Source of the DNA: Diprion similis
Lineage: Eukaryota; Arthropoda; Insecta; Hymenoptera; Diprionidae
DNA: 64,000 nucleotides
Assembly: GCF_021155765.1 (NCBI RefSeq)
Contig: NC_060112.1
Location: 23,896,501 to 23,960,500 of the forward strand
Direction of reading: 5' to 3'
Position numbers and translations under genes: made by a program. Shown here in pieces: positions 37,786 to 50,692 of the stretch. Position 1 is the first letter of the stretch, and each line of letters starts with the position of its first letter. The notes beneath the pieces are model-generated. The model did no database searches. It worked only from the letters and a program-made list of their open reading frames with translations, and was not told where the DNA came from.

Positions 37786-38971
37786 ACACATTGAGATACA
37801 GCCGGCGTGTGTTCCTTGCGATGAAAAAGAAAGAAAGAGAGAAGAGAGCTAGCTGACAAACGAGTAATACTGTTACCTGCACACTTGATAAAAAAAAAAA
37901 AAAAAAAAGAACGAATAATAATAATTATTATTGTGAATTCTCTCGTGAATTCTGGTATTATGAGGAGAAAATTACAGCCAAATTTTACGTCTTTTTCCTT
38001 TTTTTGATGCCGCGCAAATAACGAGATATTATCAAATCTATTAACGCTGGGGTCAATACAGATGTTTCGTTTGGTGACATGCAGCGTTCTTTCCTTTTTT
38101 TTTTTTTTTTGTTTGTATTTTATAATTTAATAACATGTAATATTTCAAACAAGCTTAATGATTATTATAACACGCTTAAAATAACCATTTAAAAAATATA
38201 TGAATATATGTATGTGTATACATACGTAGAAATATAAATTTTTTATCTTTTTTTCCAACACATTATTATTTCTTTTCTATTTTTACTGTCTCATATCTTT
38301 CTAGACATTGATTTCCATGATGTTGATTCCCGCCTTATCGTTTTTATGTTGACTTTTTTGGTTTTTGTATATTAGAACTTCGGCAAATTTGTGTTTCATC
38401 ACTGCATTCTTAATAATGCATAACGGCAAAATGAATGCTTTTTGAAGACAAAATTTTATCAATAATTTGCCTCGCCCACATGATAATAATCGATTACATA
38501 TTTAAAAATTTTTCTGTCAATGAACCTATGAGATTCAGACAGTTATATATTTTTGGAAGATCGTTCGAAAAATAAAATGATAATCATAAAAATGAGAAAC
38601 CAAAACCTTGCTTTGTTCACATTAACTTTCAGTTTACTGTCATTCGTAAATATATTTTCTTTCAACTGAGAATGATCACAATCATCATGGAACTTGGGAT
38701 GTGCCTCGTGCTGACTGTTCAATAACATTTCAAAAAACGATTTCCCGTTGCTGAAGTTACCTGTTTTTGATTATTGTCTCAGTCTAGTTCAGCTAAACTA
38801 CGTTTAACGTCATTCAATTATAATGTTATATATCTGAGCTTTAACAAACTTTTCACCCCAACTATATTTCATATTTTCTTACCATACTTCATGCTTCTCA
38901 CTTTATACTGCTTTATCTTCTCCGGACTATCAGGTCACGAACAGTCGTATTCAGACGATCTGTGATGAATT
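37786..38971. other. AT-rich spacer upstream of jumu and 3' of ACY1
   Basis: Contains poly-A/T runs at about 37,890-37,908 and 38,096-38,110 and an AT palindrome at about 37,916-37,932. The right part probably includes the ACY1 3' UTR; I did not identify its poly(A) site. No gene seen. Confidence 0.5.
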
Positions 38972-41900
38972 TTAAGCATTGGCCACAGCTGGTATCAATT
39001 CCGTGTAAATTTCAACACCACGCAAAAATACATCCTTATTTAGATACTCGTTGTGATCGTGAAGTAGGATCGGCGTATTGTTCATTGGTGAAAAACCGAT
39101 CGCTGGGATTCCAACCTGGTTAAATGCAGTCAATATTATCAATAACATACATTGAAAAACAGACGTGTACGTGCATTCACTAATTCATATAAGCAATTTA
39201 TAACGTCTTTTAAACATGTGCAATTTTTTTCCTTCTAATGAGGTTGAATTCAGTGCCACTCAGATTTTATACAAAATTAGAAATAAATATACTGATCTGT
39301 AGTCAATATGAAGTTACGGACATTCACTTCCACACATCGATCAAGACAGTTGTTAGAGAGATGAAAAATTTTAAAAGACGTTCCAACGCATCATATATTG
39401 CTTTTGAAAAGATATGTCGATCTTGATATCTGGTTTTCTTTAGCGTTATATTTAAATCTTTTACCGATCGCACAAAACGACTGTCAGTTGCTCCGGGGAA
39501 GATTCCGATGTCGAGATTAATCCCCAGTTTATCACTGGCATTTTTAAATTCCACCCAGAATGGATTTGTACTGTCTACTTTAGTGGTTTCGATTTTCTCA
39601 TTTTTCTGCTCAAATTTAACATGCACATCTTCTCCAGCCTCTTTGCACCATCCCATCACCATGTCTTCGAATTTTTTTTCATCGACAGTAACAGCAATAC
39701 GAATATCAAATGCAACTACCAATTGATCTGGGATTACATTGGTTTGTACACCTCCCTGAAAAATAAAGATCGCATTATTACCAAGTGCATCTTTTTCCAA
39801 AGGAGGCTGCTACTGAAATTATATTCGCACCATTGTACACAAAAATGACAAAAAAAATATTGTAATATCGTCAAAAACGTTTTATATTCCAATCAATTTC
39901 AAGGCTACTCACCAATGTTATCATCCTAGTGATCAAGGCATGGTTAAAAAAAAAACAAAAACGAATTCTTTAGATTCACTGATCTTGCAACTGATTTTTT
40001 AGAAAAATATTGCGAAAAGTAATTTGGCCAACGCCTTATACAAGTATGTAATCTCGAGCATCCCGTAGCTTTCTCTCAAATTATTGTGAAATTATTCTTA
40101 AAATAATGCGAGGTTCAAAAAAAGTTTATTTCACACACTATATCTGGATGAATAAAATATATTGAGTCAAGTGCCTTTTTTAAATTTATGCTGGAGCCTA
40201 GAATCTGCAAAGATTTGATCTCAGGCTGGAATTATCAGATTCAAATATCAGTAATTTGCTATAAAACCTTTAATTGCCAATTCTCATAATACTTGAAGTA
40301 GAGAAGGATTTATATGAAGTTAAATGTAAAATCAAAAGCAACATTATTTCGAAGAGTAATGAAAAAAATAAAATTAAAAATTGCATTCACAAAAATGTAA
40401 AGACGTGAATAGAATTTAAACAAATGAAGAAAATCCCTAAAGCTTAAAGACTCACTTGTAATTGCGTGAGATTAACTGAAGTCACATCTCCCAGCTTGAC
40501 TTTTGGATCCTTGAGCTTGGCTTTTTCTTTCGCTCTGAAGTCCATGAATTTGTCAACAATGATTCTGATTTTTTCTCCAGCTGTATTATCCAGCATCAGG
40601 GATCCATGGCCCGGATTACCTGGGCAATATATCCACAAATGCCACAAAGATCGCTCGCCATTGTAGAGAAAATAATCATTGGTCGGTGATGCGACTCCTT
40701 CGTCCAGAGCAAAACCCAAGTTCAATGCCTGGAAGTCTTTTGTGTGGACAAATTCTCTCATTCCAAGTACTCCCCCGATTTCTTCGTCAGGTACAAAAGA
40801 CAGGTGAATGGTTCTGTTGAAACGCTGACCCTTCAACTTCAGGCGACGTATTGCTTCCAAATATTGAATCCCGACGCATTTCATATCCTGACTTCCACGT
40901 GCGTATATATCTCCTTTCTCATCCATGTGTGCACTGAATGGTGGGTATGTCCATTGATCCTGAAGTAAAATTTTTTAGTTCAAATTGCGGCTTACTTCAA
41001 ATCAAATAGACTAATTTAGTCACAGTTATTAGTATACAAAGTTTTATATCCAAGATTCCAAAATTTTCTAGGTATTCGAGATAATAAAGTGAATGTAGTT
41101 ACACTAGTATAGTCATCGAGTAAAATTAATATTCATTGTACAGAAACTGTTGCAGAAGATATAAAGAATTTAATAAATAGTGATAGTTGAACAACTTGAG
41201 CTCCACCATGGACAATTACTTTTTACAGACATAATAAGTACCCACTGTAACTATTTGATCAAGTTGGTTGAAGTTTTTACTATTTGGAACAAGAACAAAA
41301 TAAACTGTGTGATGGTAAATGGTTAAATATTGAAGCATTGCTTACAGCAAAAACTGGCACAACATCCGTGTGGCTGTTCAAGAGAATCACAGGTAAGGAT
41401 GGGTCGAGTCCCTCCCAGGTGATGATAACGATTGGCTTGTCAGGATGTACATGATACACTTTGAGTGGCAGGTCGAGGGACTTTGCCTGCTTTTGTAGAA
41501 AAGCGACGCAGTCATCTGAAACCAAAAACTTGCTGTAGAACGGATTCCCAAACTTTATAATTCTAATTTGTTAGTTATACCACAATCATTAGTGGATTAA
41601 TTCGAAAATCAAGTTCAAAATGATACCGTCTTGACTGTATAGGATACATGTAAAGTACATATATACGTAAAAAAGTTTAATAAATTGCCAAATTTCGACG
41701 GAGACTGGCTATAACACTATGACAAACAACTTCTCAATCTGAAAATATGGTATGTTGCAGAGCAGGATAGTTCTAAGTGATTGTGTAGAAGAATAAATTT
41801 GATGTAAAATGGTGGTGGCTGCCAACTAATTAATATCAATGAAACTCGAGAACTGCAAACTATGGTTTAAAATAAAAAAAGGTGTTTGTTTCACCTCGTT

Positions 41901-43149
41901 GTTAAGAAGGCGCGTTTTAAAGAGTCTAGAACTAATTTATGATAAGATATCGAATGGTTGTAAGAGGTAGGACAATATCTTTAATCTCATTGAAAAATTG
42001 AAATGCAAATTGCAGTGTACAATGCGGATGTAACTTCAAATCGCATTGAGCACTATTATAACAAAGGACGAGTATTTTGTTTTAAAAAAATGACCATAAG
42101 TGATGAAAATGATGTGCAACCGGTCTTGTATACATGAATACAAGTGAAGCTATTGTTTCTTGACAGCACAAGAAAATCAATTTAAAGAAGAAACGCCCTG
42201 TCACGAATAAATAATCATTTGTGTTTCAAAAAATTCATCTACCCTCGACGTGAGAACCTGTTTTCACGTTGACAATCTCTTATCGTTTCACTCGTCAGCG
42301 CAGAGTTAGATAAATGCAAAATGATCGCGAGAGGCACAAAGGTTTTCGCGTGCGTATTACAAACGGAATGAATTGCGAGAATATTTCGAGTAAGATTTCG
42401 GAGCGTCTAAATAAAAGATTACGGAGTGTCCCTAATGACTTGGGCGACATAAATCGTAAACAAAGATTCCGGTTCCCGAGAAAGAAGAGGCGTGAGGATA
42501 AAAAAACACGCAGCGACAAAAAAAGACACAACACGGACTCGGAGAATAAAGAGTCCGGCTGTGCTCGGCGGGGGATAATTCTAAAATAAACACGTACGCT
42601 GTTTACAGCCGCAGGAATTTGGCAGAATGCTCTTTCGATAAAACGTATCAGCTTTCTCTGGATAAAAAAAATGACTAAAACAGTAATATACCATTCCTTG
42701 GTACATGCAGGGTGGGGCAGACAATGGCTGGATAGCGTCTTGGACGCCGCGTCCTTTTCAGAGTTCACCTTCGACGAAACTGTCGAGATAACTACAATCG
42801 TGGCACAAGCAATACTTCCACGATTATCTGGCCGGGGTTGAAATCATGACGGATGTCGGTCTCCAGCAATGATTAGCTAATTTAGCTGAAAAGGAAACGC
42901 GTTGTTGGACGACCCTGTTCAGTCGCTATTGCACGCGCTTTTAAGCTTTCAATTTCAATTTATAATTCACGCCAGAGTATTGGCCAGTTGAAAATTTCGG
43001 GCTTGGAATCAGGGCTTTTTTAATAATATATCGCCAAATTACTAACCGTAATTTACGTTGGGTTGGACCGTTGGTATGCGGAGATATTCACGAAAATTCT
43101 CTACAGCTGTTGCCTCCAGCTGAGACTGTTGCGGGTACGGCGAGGACAT
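38972..43149 (-). CDS. ACY1: Aminoacylase-1 (M20 family N-acyl-L-amino-acid amidohydrolase)
   Basis: Five coding exons: 43149-43047, 41515-41346, 40959-40456, 39755-39465 and 39115-38972. All join in frame at GT-AG sites and give 403 residues, close to the 408 of human ACY1. The enzyme is a zinc-dependent cytosolic hydrolase that releases free amino acids from N-acyl derivatives. The M20 metal and catalytic residues are present: His83-x-Asp85 in NSHTDVVP, Asp116 in ARGSQDMK, the Glu150-Glu151 pair in VPDEEIGG, Glu178 in FALDEG and His375 in LLHDH. His209 in the GNPGHGS turn matches the dimer-domain His that contributes to the partner active site. The C-terminal exon ([15 protein letters not shown]...) is highly similar to the human protein. 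An in-frame ATG at 43203 would add 18 residues; the 43149 start is preferred because it gives the family's usual spacing to FREYLRI. No key residue is missing and the gene looks intact. Confidence 0.96.
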
Positions 43150-43251
43150 TGCGTGACCTGCTGATCGGATCGTCGCGTCGGACGCCGTGGAGTCGACTGT
43201 CATAGCAGACGCTTTGCGTCGATTTAACCAATTGGAATATTCTCCAGATAA

Positions 43252-43274
43252 TGACGTCACGGCGTTCAACCAAT
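43252..43274 (-). promoter_or_regulatory. ACY1 promoter elements: CRE palindrome and CCAAT box
   Basis: A perfect TGACGTCA (43252-43259) and CCAAT (43270-43274, plus-strand orientation) lie 50-125 bp upstream of the two possible ACY1 start codons. This is typical proximal-promoter spacing for CREB/ATF and NF-Y sites. The surrounding 200 bp is richer in CpG than the flanks. The site pair could also drive transcription to the right, but no gene was found on that side. Confidence 0.5.
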
Positions 43275-43379
43275 CACGGCGTGCGATTTCGAGTGGCGCG
43301 TAGGTGGGGCTGAAATGCAATAATTTAAATCCCCGTTCAAACGAGACTCTGAAGGCGTCCTCTTTCACGAGATAACAAT

Positions 43380-46300
43380 TATTAAAACTAGACTATTATT
43401 CACTTGTATTTTATCAGGTCAATTACCCGCTGCGTCTTGCTTGCGATGAATAGAATATTGTTCCTCGTAAATACGCTGTGTAAGGTTGTTTACAATTAAT
43501 TCCTCAGCCATTCTACACAGAAGATATTTGATGAATATTTATGAAACTGGCTAGATAGACGTAACGATGCTCAGGCGTATCATTTTCTACGCACACGTAT
43601 CACGTAAGCTTGTGATGAACACGGTGTGGAAATATTTCATATGTAATTTACCCTCTGATAACGTACAAATAAATTACCTTCTGATAGCGTATTGCGTGTA
43701 GATACTCAGGCCAATGTATTACCAGAGATAAGACAAGAATATGAATTATAGCACATTATTTGTAGAGTATCAAAGTTGCTAAATCCAGCATAGATGTTGT
43801 ATAATTTTTAAAATGAATTTGCGTGAATTAATTGAACAACTCAAATCACATTCACACACATGTGGAGAAAATAATTTCAAATCGTTATTTTCGTTCCAGT
43901 CACCCAGTTTTCGGCAAAGAATTAAACTCGTTTGGATCTAATTAATAAGTAAATTAAATATTGCGGAATTTGCAGGAAATGATTATGAGCAATAAATGAT
44001 AAGCAGTTATTGACTTGGATGAGATGAGAAGTAAAGTCTAGACATTATTTTACTCAAGTTCATACCTCATGTTGAAAAATGTGATGGTACAAAATAAAGG
44101 AGTGTCTTGTTCTAAAAAAACTGCGAAGAAATTGTATTTTAATTCGTAAAATGTATTTCGATTTTATTAAATTTCATGTATGCCTAAATATGAGCTCTTT
44201 ACAATATTGTATAATAAATTTATACCATATCCAATATCTGATATTGAAGAACTCGTTACACTTATCACTTAATAACATGAATTAATTTATCATATCATAT
44301 AATTAATATAACATGGCTATATCTAGGCACATACATGTAACAGCGAATCGCAAATAAAAAATTATAATATGTGTTCTGATATTATTTTTAATATTATTAT
44401 TTTTAATTTTTATGTATAATATTATATATATATATATGTATATATACATATATATGTATATAATTATTATTAACTACATTCTAATTTATTTACAACACTG
44501 AAACAATTATTTTAGACCAATTTATTTATTTATTTTTTATTCTACCTTATGTCGAATAGTAGGTTAATTACTTATTATACTAACACATCTATCATACAAA
44601 TATAGCAGGGCTGTAAGAGAATTGTACAATATTTAGGGTAGTTGTTAAGTGGGTTACAAGCAAAGCGACTGCAATTATTACAAAAAATGAGACAAGTCTG
44701 CAAAATTTATATGCTACAGCTAAACTAATTTATACATTTTGTATTTACACTTTTCACTGCACATTCAGGCCAAGAGATACTTAGACTTGTATTTTTTTAT
44801 TAAATTTTTTTGCGTATTTGTATAAATCTGTTTCATTTTCAGTTTATTACGTATCTATTAGTAATTGCCTACCGAAGAAGAGTGCAGAATGAAAAAGTCT
44901 TATAACTGCCAGACGATCAACAAAGCTATCACGTTAAAGCCACTCCTTAATTGCGTCCATTTGAACTGAATGATTGGAACTGAATCAAGGCAAAGCCAAG
45001 ACTATGTACTGCAAAAATAAAATTAACAAGCTATGCAAAAATATCTTAATTCATTTAGAAACACAGATGTGAACGCAATAAAGATAACTGGCCGCGCGAC
45101 ATTTATCAGTAACTTGTTTGGTACTTTGTCACCCTGTTTTCGGAAGTATCAGAATTGTGAGTTTTTTTTACCATGTAAGATCATTGAGTCTTGAGATGTA
45201 GACCAACGGAATATTGAATAATTTTTTAATATACCAATACAACTGGTGCTGTTAATTGTAAAATTCTAGATCGTGCTTCCGTTAAAACAGAACGAGACAT
45301 GACCATATATTGAGACATTTTTCGAACTTTGGCGCTGATATCTTGCTACAATTTATAAAAATCAAGCTTCTTTATGCCAGATTGCATCTTAGTTGTATGC
45401 AAACATAATAAATAGTTCATTCTATATCAAGACCACTGATTAAACGCTGTACACATAATTTACTATTCAATCAGATGCTGTATCATTGTTTGAGATAGCA
45501 CACAAATTGTTCACTTGTAAGGGTGTCTCTGTTTTTTTTTCTTGTAATTTTAATATTGGAACTATCGTTACACATGTGTATTTTAGTGTAGCAAAAAAAA
45601 TACAGTAAACGTAAATAATATACTCAAAGAATCAAAATTCAACCAAACAAATTTACATACTTTGTTAAAGACGATATTGTCAGAATTTTTTTCCAATCAC
45701 AACCAAGTACAACCGGTTGTTAAAAACAACTCCACCAGCAGTACAATCAGAGATTTGAAATATCGAGATCAAATAGTTGCGCTCTTCTTTGGTCTATGAA
45801 TTTATTTTTTGAAATTTCGAACTTTTTATAAATTCATCACAGATTTAGTAACTCAAGTGCTTGGGTTTGATATACTTATAATACTGTATACGAATTCGGA
45901 CGCGGATCATCAGTTACTTATGCAGTTATATTATCGTACTACTAAAACACGTATTAAGTCTTGCAAGCGCAACGATTATTGCAGTTTAATTGGTTGAAGT
46001 TGAAAAACACATCCAATCTACCAAAAATTTTGGTGTTCAGATAATTAATGAAAAGAAAATTTTGTAAGTGTAAAAAGAATATTGAGCGTTTGCAATGCGT
46101 GAAACGCTACGTAATACAGGTGTTAGTACCTATAATTAGTTTCATAATAAAAAAAAGCAATAAAAGACTTAAAGTAACAATATTTGTTCGAAGGCTACTA
46201 ATTATTTACAGAACATGTTAATGGCTTACAAAAAAGAATTAAATTAAAACTAGTTTTGAACTCTCAGTAGGAACATGCAAAAGATGAAACGAATTTGATA

Positions 46301-47568
46301 GAGTACACCGTGTTCGCAATTGTTTAAAACTGTTATTTTGTCTTTTTAGAAAATCAAAAAAGAGCAGTTAGCTGCGCCAAGACGAATTTTATTTATGCCT
46401 CAGTACATTCAGATAGTAAAAGAAATGTTCCTTAAAATAGGCAGTTAAAAATTGAGGTATTCTAGCGTATCATACCTGCACTGCAATTTACGTGAAAAAT
46501 TATATTACAAAGGTGAAGATCTCATTCATTGCAAGCCTAAAAAAATGTTACGTGAATTTTGTGTCTCATTTTTTTGCAGAATACTACTATTCAAACCCTT
46601 TATACACAACCTCAGAAATAATGTTCGCTTATATTGTATTGATGCAAAGCATTGAATAACAGACGGAAAAGCTTAAATTAATGCAAGATATGAAGTGTAA
46701 GTAATTCTTTACGGCATTTGAATATTTTTTTCTTTCTATCTCAAGTATCAAAATGCAAAACTTAAGAAATTTGAAGTACTCAATAAAGACATCCAATTTG
46801 TAACCAACCTTACACGGATAATATGAACTTTTATAAAAACAACTAATACTATATTTATCATAATTTTGTACCAATATATTGCATTGAGCTGCATCTCAAC
46901 ATCAAAATACAGAAGATTTATTAGAATGAATTCACCAATAAATTTTTTAATACACTGGAGCTTTACAATTTAGTCTGTGTATAATTTATTTAAATAGAAG
47001 TTTTTTCAATGAAATATTATATCACATCGCCACCACAAATAGAAGCCTAAAAAAAAAAACAAGAATAAACTGCTCGTTTCTTTGTAAATCGTCATATTGT
47101 GAACATGTTTAATATTTCAATTTCAAGTAATTCATCATTTTCGATTTTGTTCAAAAAATTTTATGCAATTATCCCTACTCCAAAACAATATCCTTGATTT
47201 TTCCAGATTTTCTTGAATGAATTTACATTACTTATGATTTTTGAATACTATGTCTTATGCCGTAGTTTAACAATTTGAAAAAATTCTCAAAATTCAGGGT
47301 ACTATTTGAAGTTGGGACAATGGCATATAATTTTTCAAACGAAATAAAAAATGGTGAGGATCCAACCTCGGTACTTTTGGCGCAGAGTGCCCTATATGTA
47401 TTTTTGCTTCAATGTCGATTTGGATAAGTTATAATTTACCAAGGAAGTACATATTTACAAATGAATTTACAACTTAATATAAGAAAAACATCGTTATTTA
47501 AGCTTATTCGAAAGGTACAAGATTTTTAAATCTGCCATCAGCACCAATAATGCAGCTTGAAAACAACC
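43380..47568. other. AT-rich intergenic DNA, no gene seen
   Basis: Long AT-rich stretch containing an alternating (TA)-rich tract at about 44,419-44,463 and many short A/T runs. Short open frames have AT-driven composition and no recognisable domains. Confidence 0.6.
44419..44463. repeat. TA-rich simple repeat
   Basis: Alternating ta/gta units in two symmetric halves (atatatat-gtatatatacatatatat), able to form a hairpin. Low-complexity DNA only. Confidence 0.8.
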
Positions 47569-47667
47569 ATGAGCGTCAAAGGTTCATTGGGACTACAGCG
47601 GATGATGTTACTGCCAGTGCTGGCCGCATATTTGTATGTTTTCTTTAGGTGTATTGTGTGCAGCTAA
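47569..47667 (+). CDS. Candidate 32-aa membrane smORF
   Basis: An ATG in a favourable context (caaccATG, A at -3) opens 32 codons ending in TAA. The peptide starts MSVKGSLGLQRMMLLPV and continues with a hydrophobic stretch of about 17-19 residues (MMLLPVLAAYLYVFF region) able to span a membrane, with basic residues on its N side. Local base composition is less AT-rich than the surrounding kilobases. I do not recognise the family. The segment ttttctttag|gt inside the frame could also be a splice acceptor, and the minus strand is partly open as well, so this may be a decayed exon or a chance frame. Confidence 0.25.
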   Translation: MSVKGSLGLQRMMLLPVLAAYLYVFFRCIVCS

Positions 47668-50210
47668 CTACATAATGTGATGAAAACTTAGCCAATTTAT
47701 CATTTAATTACATGCAACAGAATTTATGGAATAAATTGCATACTTGATTCATATTTTCTCTATATGTAAAATTACAGCAAAGAAGAAAATTACAGCAAGA
47801 TTGACATCATCACATATTCTTTAAGTTAAAAAAAAGCATGTGTCCCACCTATATTTAAAAAATTCATGACCGTGACAAATATTAACTGCTGCATACACTT
47901 ATGCTATGTACACATATACAAGAGTTAGATTGACTTAATTCTTAAGTATTGGTTATCTATTCAGATGTATGAAGTAATATAATTATTATGCACTGGATAG
48001 TTGCGTAACTAGCAGATTATGTTATTAAAAAAAATATTTATATGTAGGTATACGTGTGACTGCATATTTTTAGTAAATATTGCCCATAGACAGAAAGAAC
48101 GAACAAACACGTTGTAAAATCAATAATCTTCAACGTGTGTGCAAAAGTGGAAAAATATGAAAATGCAATCTACATTTTAATGCATTTCGGAAATTCCATA
48201 CAACTGAAAATCTGAAAAGTTCCATGCTTCTCATGAAAGCTGCTTTTTATTGATGAAATTTTACGTTTTGGTTATTTTGTCATGAATCTACCAAAAACGC
48301 AAGAATTTGAGCTGGTTCTCTGCAATGTACAGAGGTAAAAAATGTTAATGGCAATGGTATATTTTTACTTAAAAATTTTTTCTACAACTTTCCTGCCATG
48401 ATAGATATTTTTTATTTTTATTCTAGTTTTAATGTTTAACATTAAAAAAAATTTTCGCCGTTCATCGAGTTTTGTACTTAGTTGAATGTTAAGTTCTGGG
48501 ATAATAATTTTCCCTTGTTTTAAAAATGATTCTTTCTTCGCCTTTTTTTTTTTTACTTTTTTCATTTACACTTTGTGTTCACTGCTTTCATGTAACTGAA
48601 ATATACATTTGTACCTCTATCAACTATGTAACTAAAATACATATAATTTAAAACATTTTTATTGGAAAACTGTATCCTAAAAAAAAAAAAAAACAGTTCA
48701 TTTTGAAATACAAAAAATAAACGCGATTTTTTCGAAACTTCGAATAGTTGACGAATTCAGAAAAACAATTTTTTTTCGATTCAAGTTTAATAGACCATGC
48801 TAAGCCAGGCCGTAAGAAATTGGTCGATCATTTCCAGCAACGACAAAAAAAAAAAAAAAAAAATAAAGGTGCACAATGTACAAATTCACGATAGAATTAT
48901 AAATGTTAACTGTCGCGAATAGCTGGAGAGTCCGACCATTTAACCTGTGTATGAGTATATCATACAATAAATCAAATCCAAAGTCAAAAATAAATTTTAG
49001 CATTTTTCATTTATTATAACTAATCATTGGGCATTTTACAATCAAATATAAAATATAGAGAATTTTGGGCATAATGCTGATAATATGTAACAGCACCCCA
49101 CTTACCTATACGATATAAGTCTATATATCAATCTAAAATAACTAAAGTTAAATATATAATTTTTATATCGTTATATTATATTATGCATGTATGTAAATAA
49201 TATGTACAGACAAGATGGACAATGTAGGTTCAAATGTATATAATGTGCATATTACATGTAATATTGAAGATGTAGGTATCAATCTTCGATTTAGTAACGG
49301 TATTACCTTCTGTTCTATAAATATAAAGCAGAGTTCGTACGGTAATTGATCAAACAAATCTTGAGATTGATCTCTCCAGCCTATATTGTGTTAATTGAAA
49401 TCGTTTTTATCAATAACAGATTAATGCTATATTTCAACACATTAGGATGATTCGTTTATGTGAAGTGTATCGCTTCTAAACTGATTATTCTTGGAGTAAA
49501 TAGGGGGAAGAGGGGTCGAGAATACGTGTGATGAAATGTTCAAATTGCCAACGTCTTGAAAACATAACAAAATATCAAAGCCACTCATTCCCTGTTTGAA
49601 CACTATGCTTCAAACTTGTCAAACTGGTCAATCGAAACCTGGGTGAACTCTGTCACACAACATTTCATCAGAAAGATGTAAGACTAATGTGACGAATAAT
49701 TACTACAAAATGCAACACCGGTTTCAGCACTTTCTTACAGTCAAAATAAATACAACAGACTAAAAATACTCCCCAATCGTATTTGTTTGTATATGTACAA
49801 CCAAACTAAGACCTAACTGGCTGATAGTACGGTATATTTTTTTCGCAACATCCAATGCCTTGCTGTTTATCGTAATAATCGTTTGAAAGCATACAAATAA
49901 TGCAGAGGGGGTAAAAGGAGAAAATTAAAGAATAAAAGATAGAGAAAAATATACAAAACATTCTGAAAGAAGGCTCGTCACATTTGTCACGCACAGCCTT
50001 TTTTTTAGTATCTCAAACTCAGAAGACACTTTCTAAGCTTTCATGCTTCATCAGAAGTCCAGGAGTAGCAAAGCTTGTGTATAATAATCACCGGACCAGC
50101 ATATACACAATTTGACAATATCAATATAGTCAACAACAAAAGAAATATTTCAGTTTTAAAGTTCTTTCACTTGACTAAAAAATTTGCAACGTTACTAGCC
50201 TTAGCGTGAG
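47668..50210. other. AT-rich spacer and probable upSET 3' UTR
   Basis: No coding frame with support. On the minus strand AATAAA occurs at 49015-49010, about 1.2 kb past the upSET TAA, and could be its poly(A) signal. A poly(A) run lies at about 48,845-48,862. Confidence 0.4.
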
Positions 50211-50692
50211 TTATGTTCTTGGCGCCGGATGGTTGAAGAACGTTTTCTGAGCCTGGGATGGTGGTGGAAAAAATTGAGCAGTCGGCGGTAGCGGAGGTGG
50301 TGGTGGTGGTGGTGGTGGTGGCGGCGCAGTTGGAAATCTCTGGGCTGGAACAGCCGACGATGATGGTACGAACTGCGGTGGGTAAGGATTAGAACCTGGC
50401 GGTGCTTGAGGTATTAAAAATTGTTGCGTTTGTTGTTTGTTTGGCAAAGGTTGTGCTGCCGCGCTAGGATATATTGGCTGAGACACCGCTTGAGGCACTG
50501 CGAAATTCGAGTATTGCACTGGCACTGGTTTAGCTTGAAACTGAGGAAAATGGATCGGGGCCGAGCCAGGAGGAGGTATATAAGGTTGGGGAGGTAATTG
50601 CGGAGATGGATACACAGTCGCTGCAATAGGAATGGGAGTATGAGCAGAAGGGGACAATTTCCGGGCTTTCAGAATTGCCTCTGCAGTCAAAC
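50211..50692 (-). other. upSET last exon: proline-rich C-terminus
   Basis: The acceptor TTTGCAG precedes a frame that continues [12 protein letters not shown] and ends at TAA (50213-50211). It encodes a Pro/Gln/Ala-rich tail with an uninterrupted proline run from a (GGT)n repeat at about 50296-50321 on the plus strand. MLL5 proteins also end in proline-run tails, which supports assignment to this gene. Confidence 0.8.
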
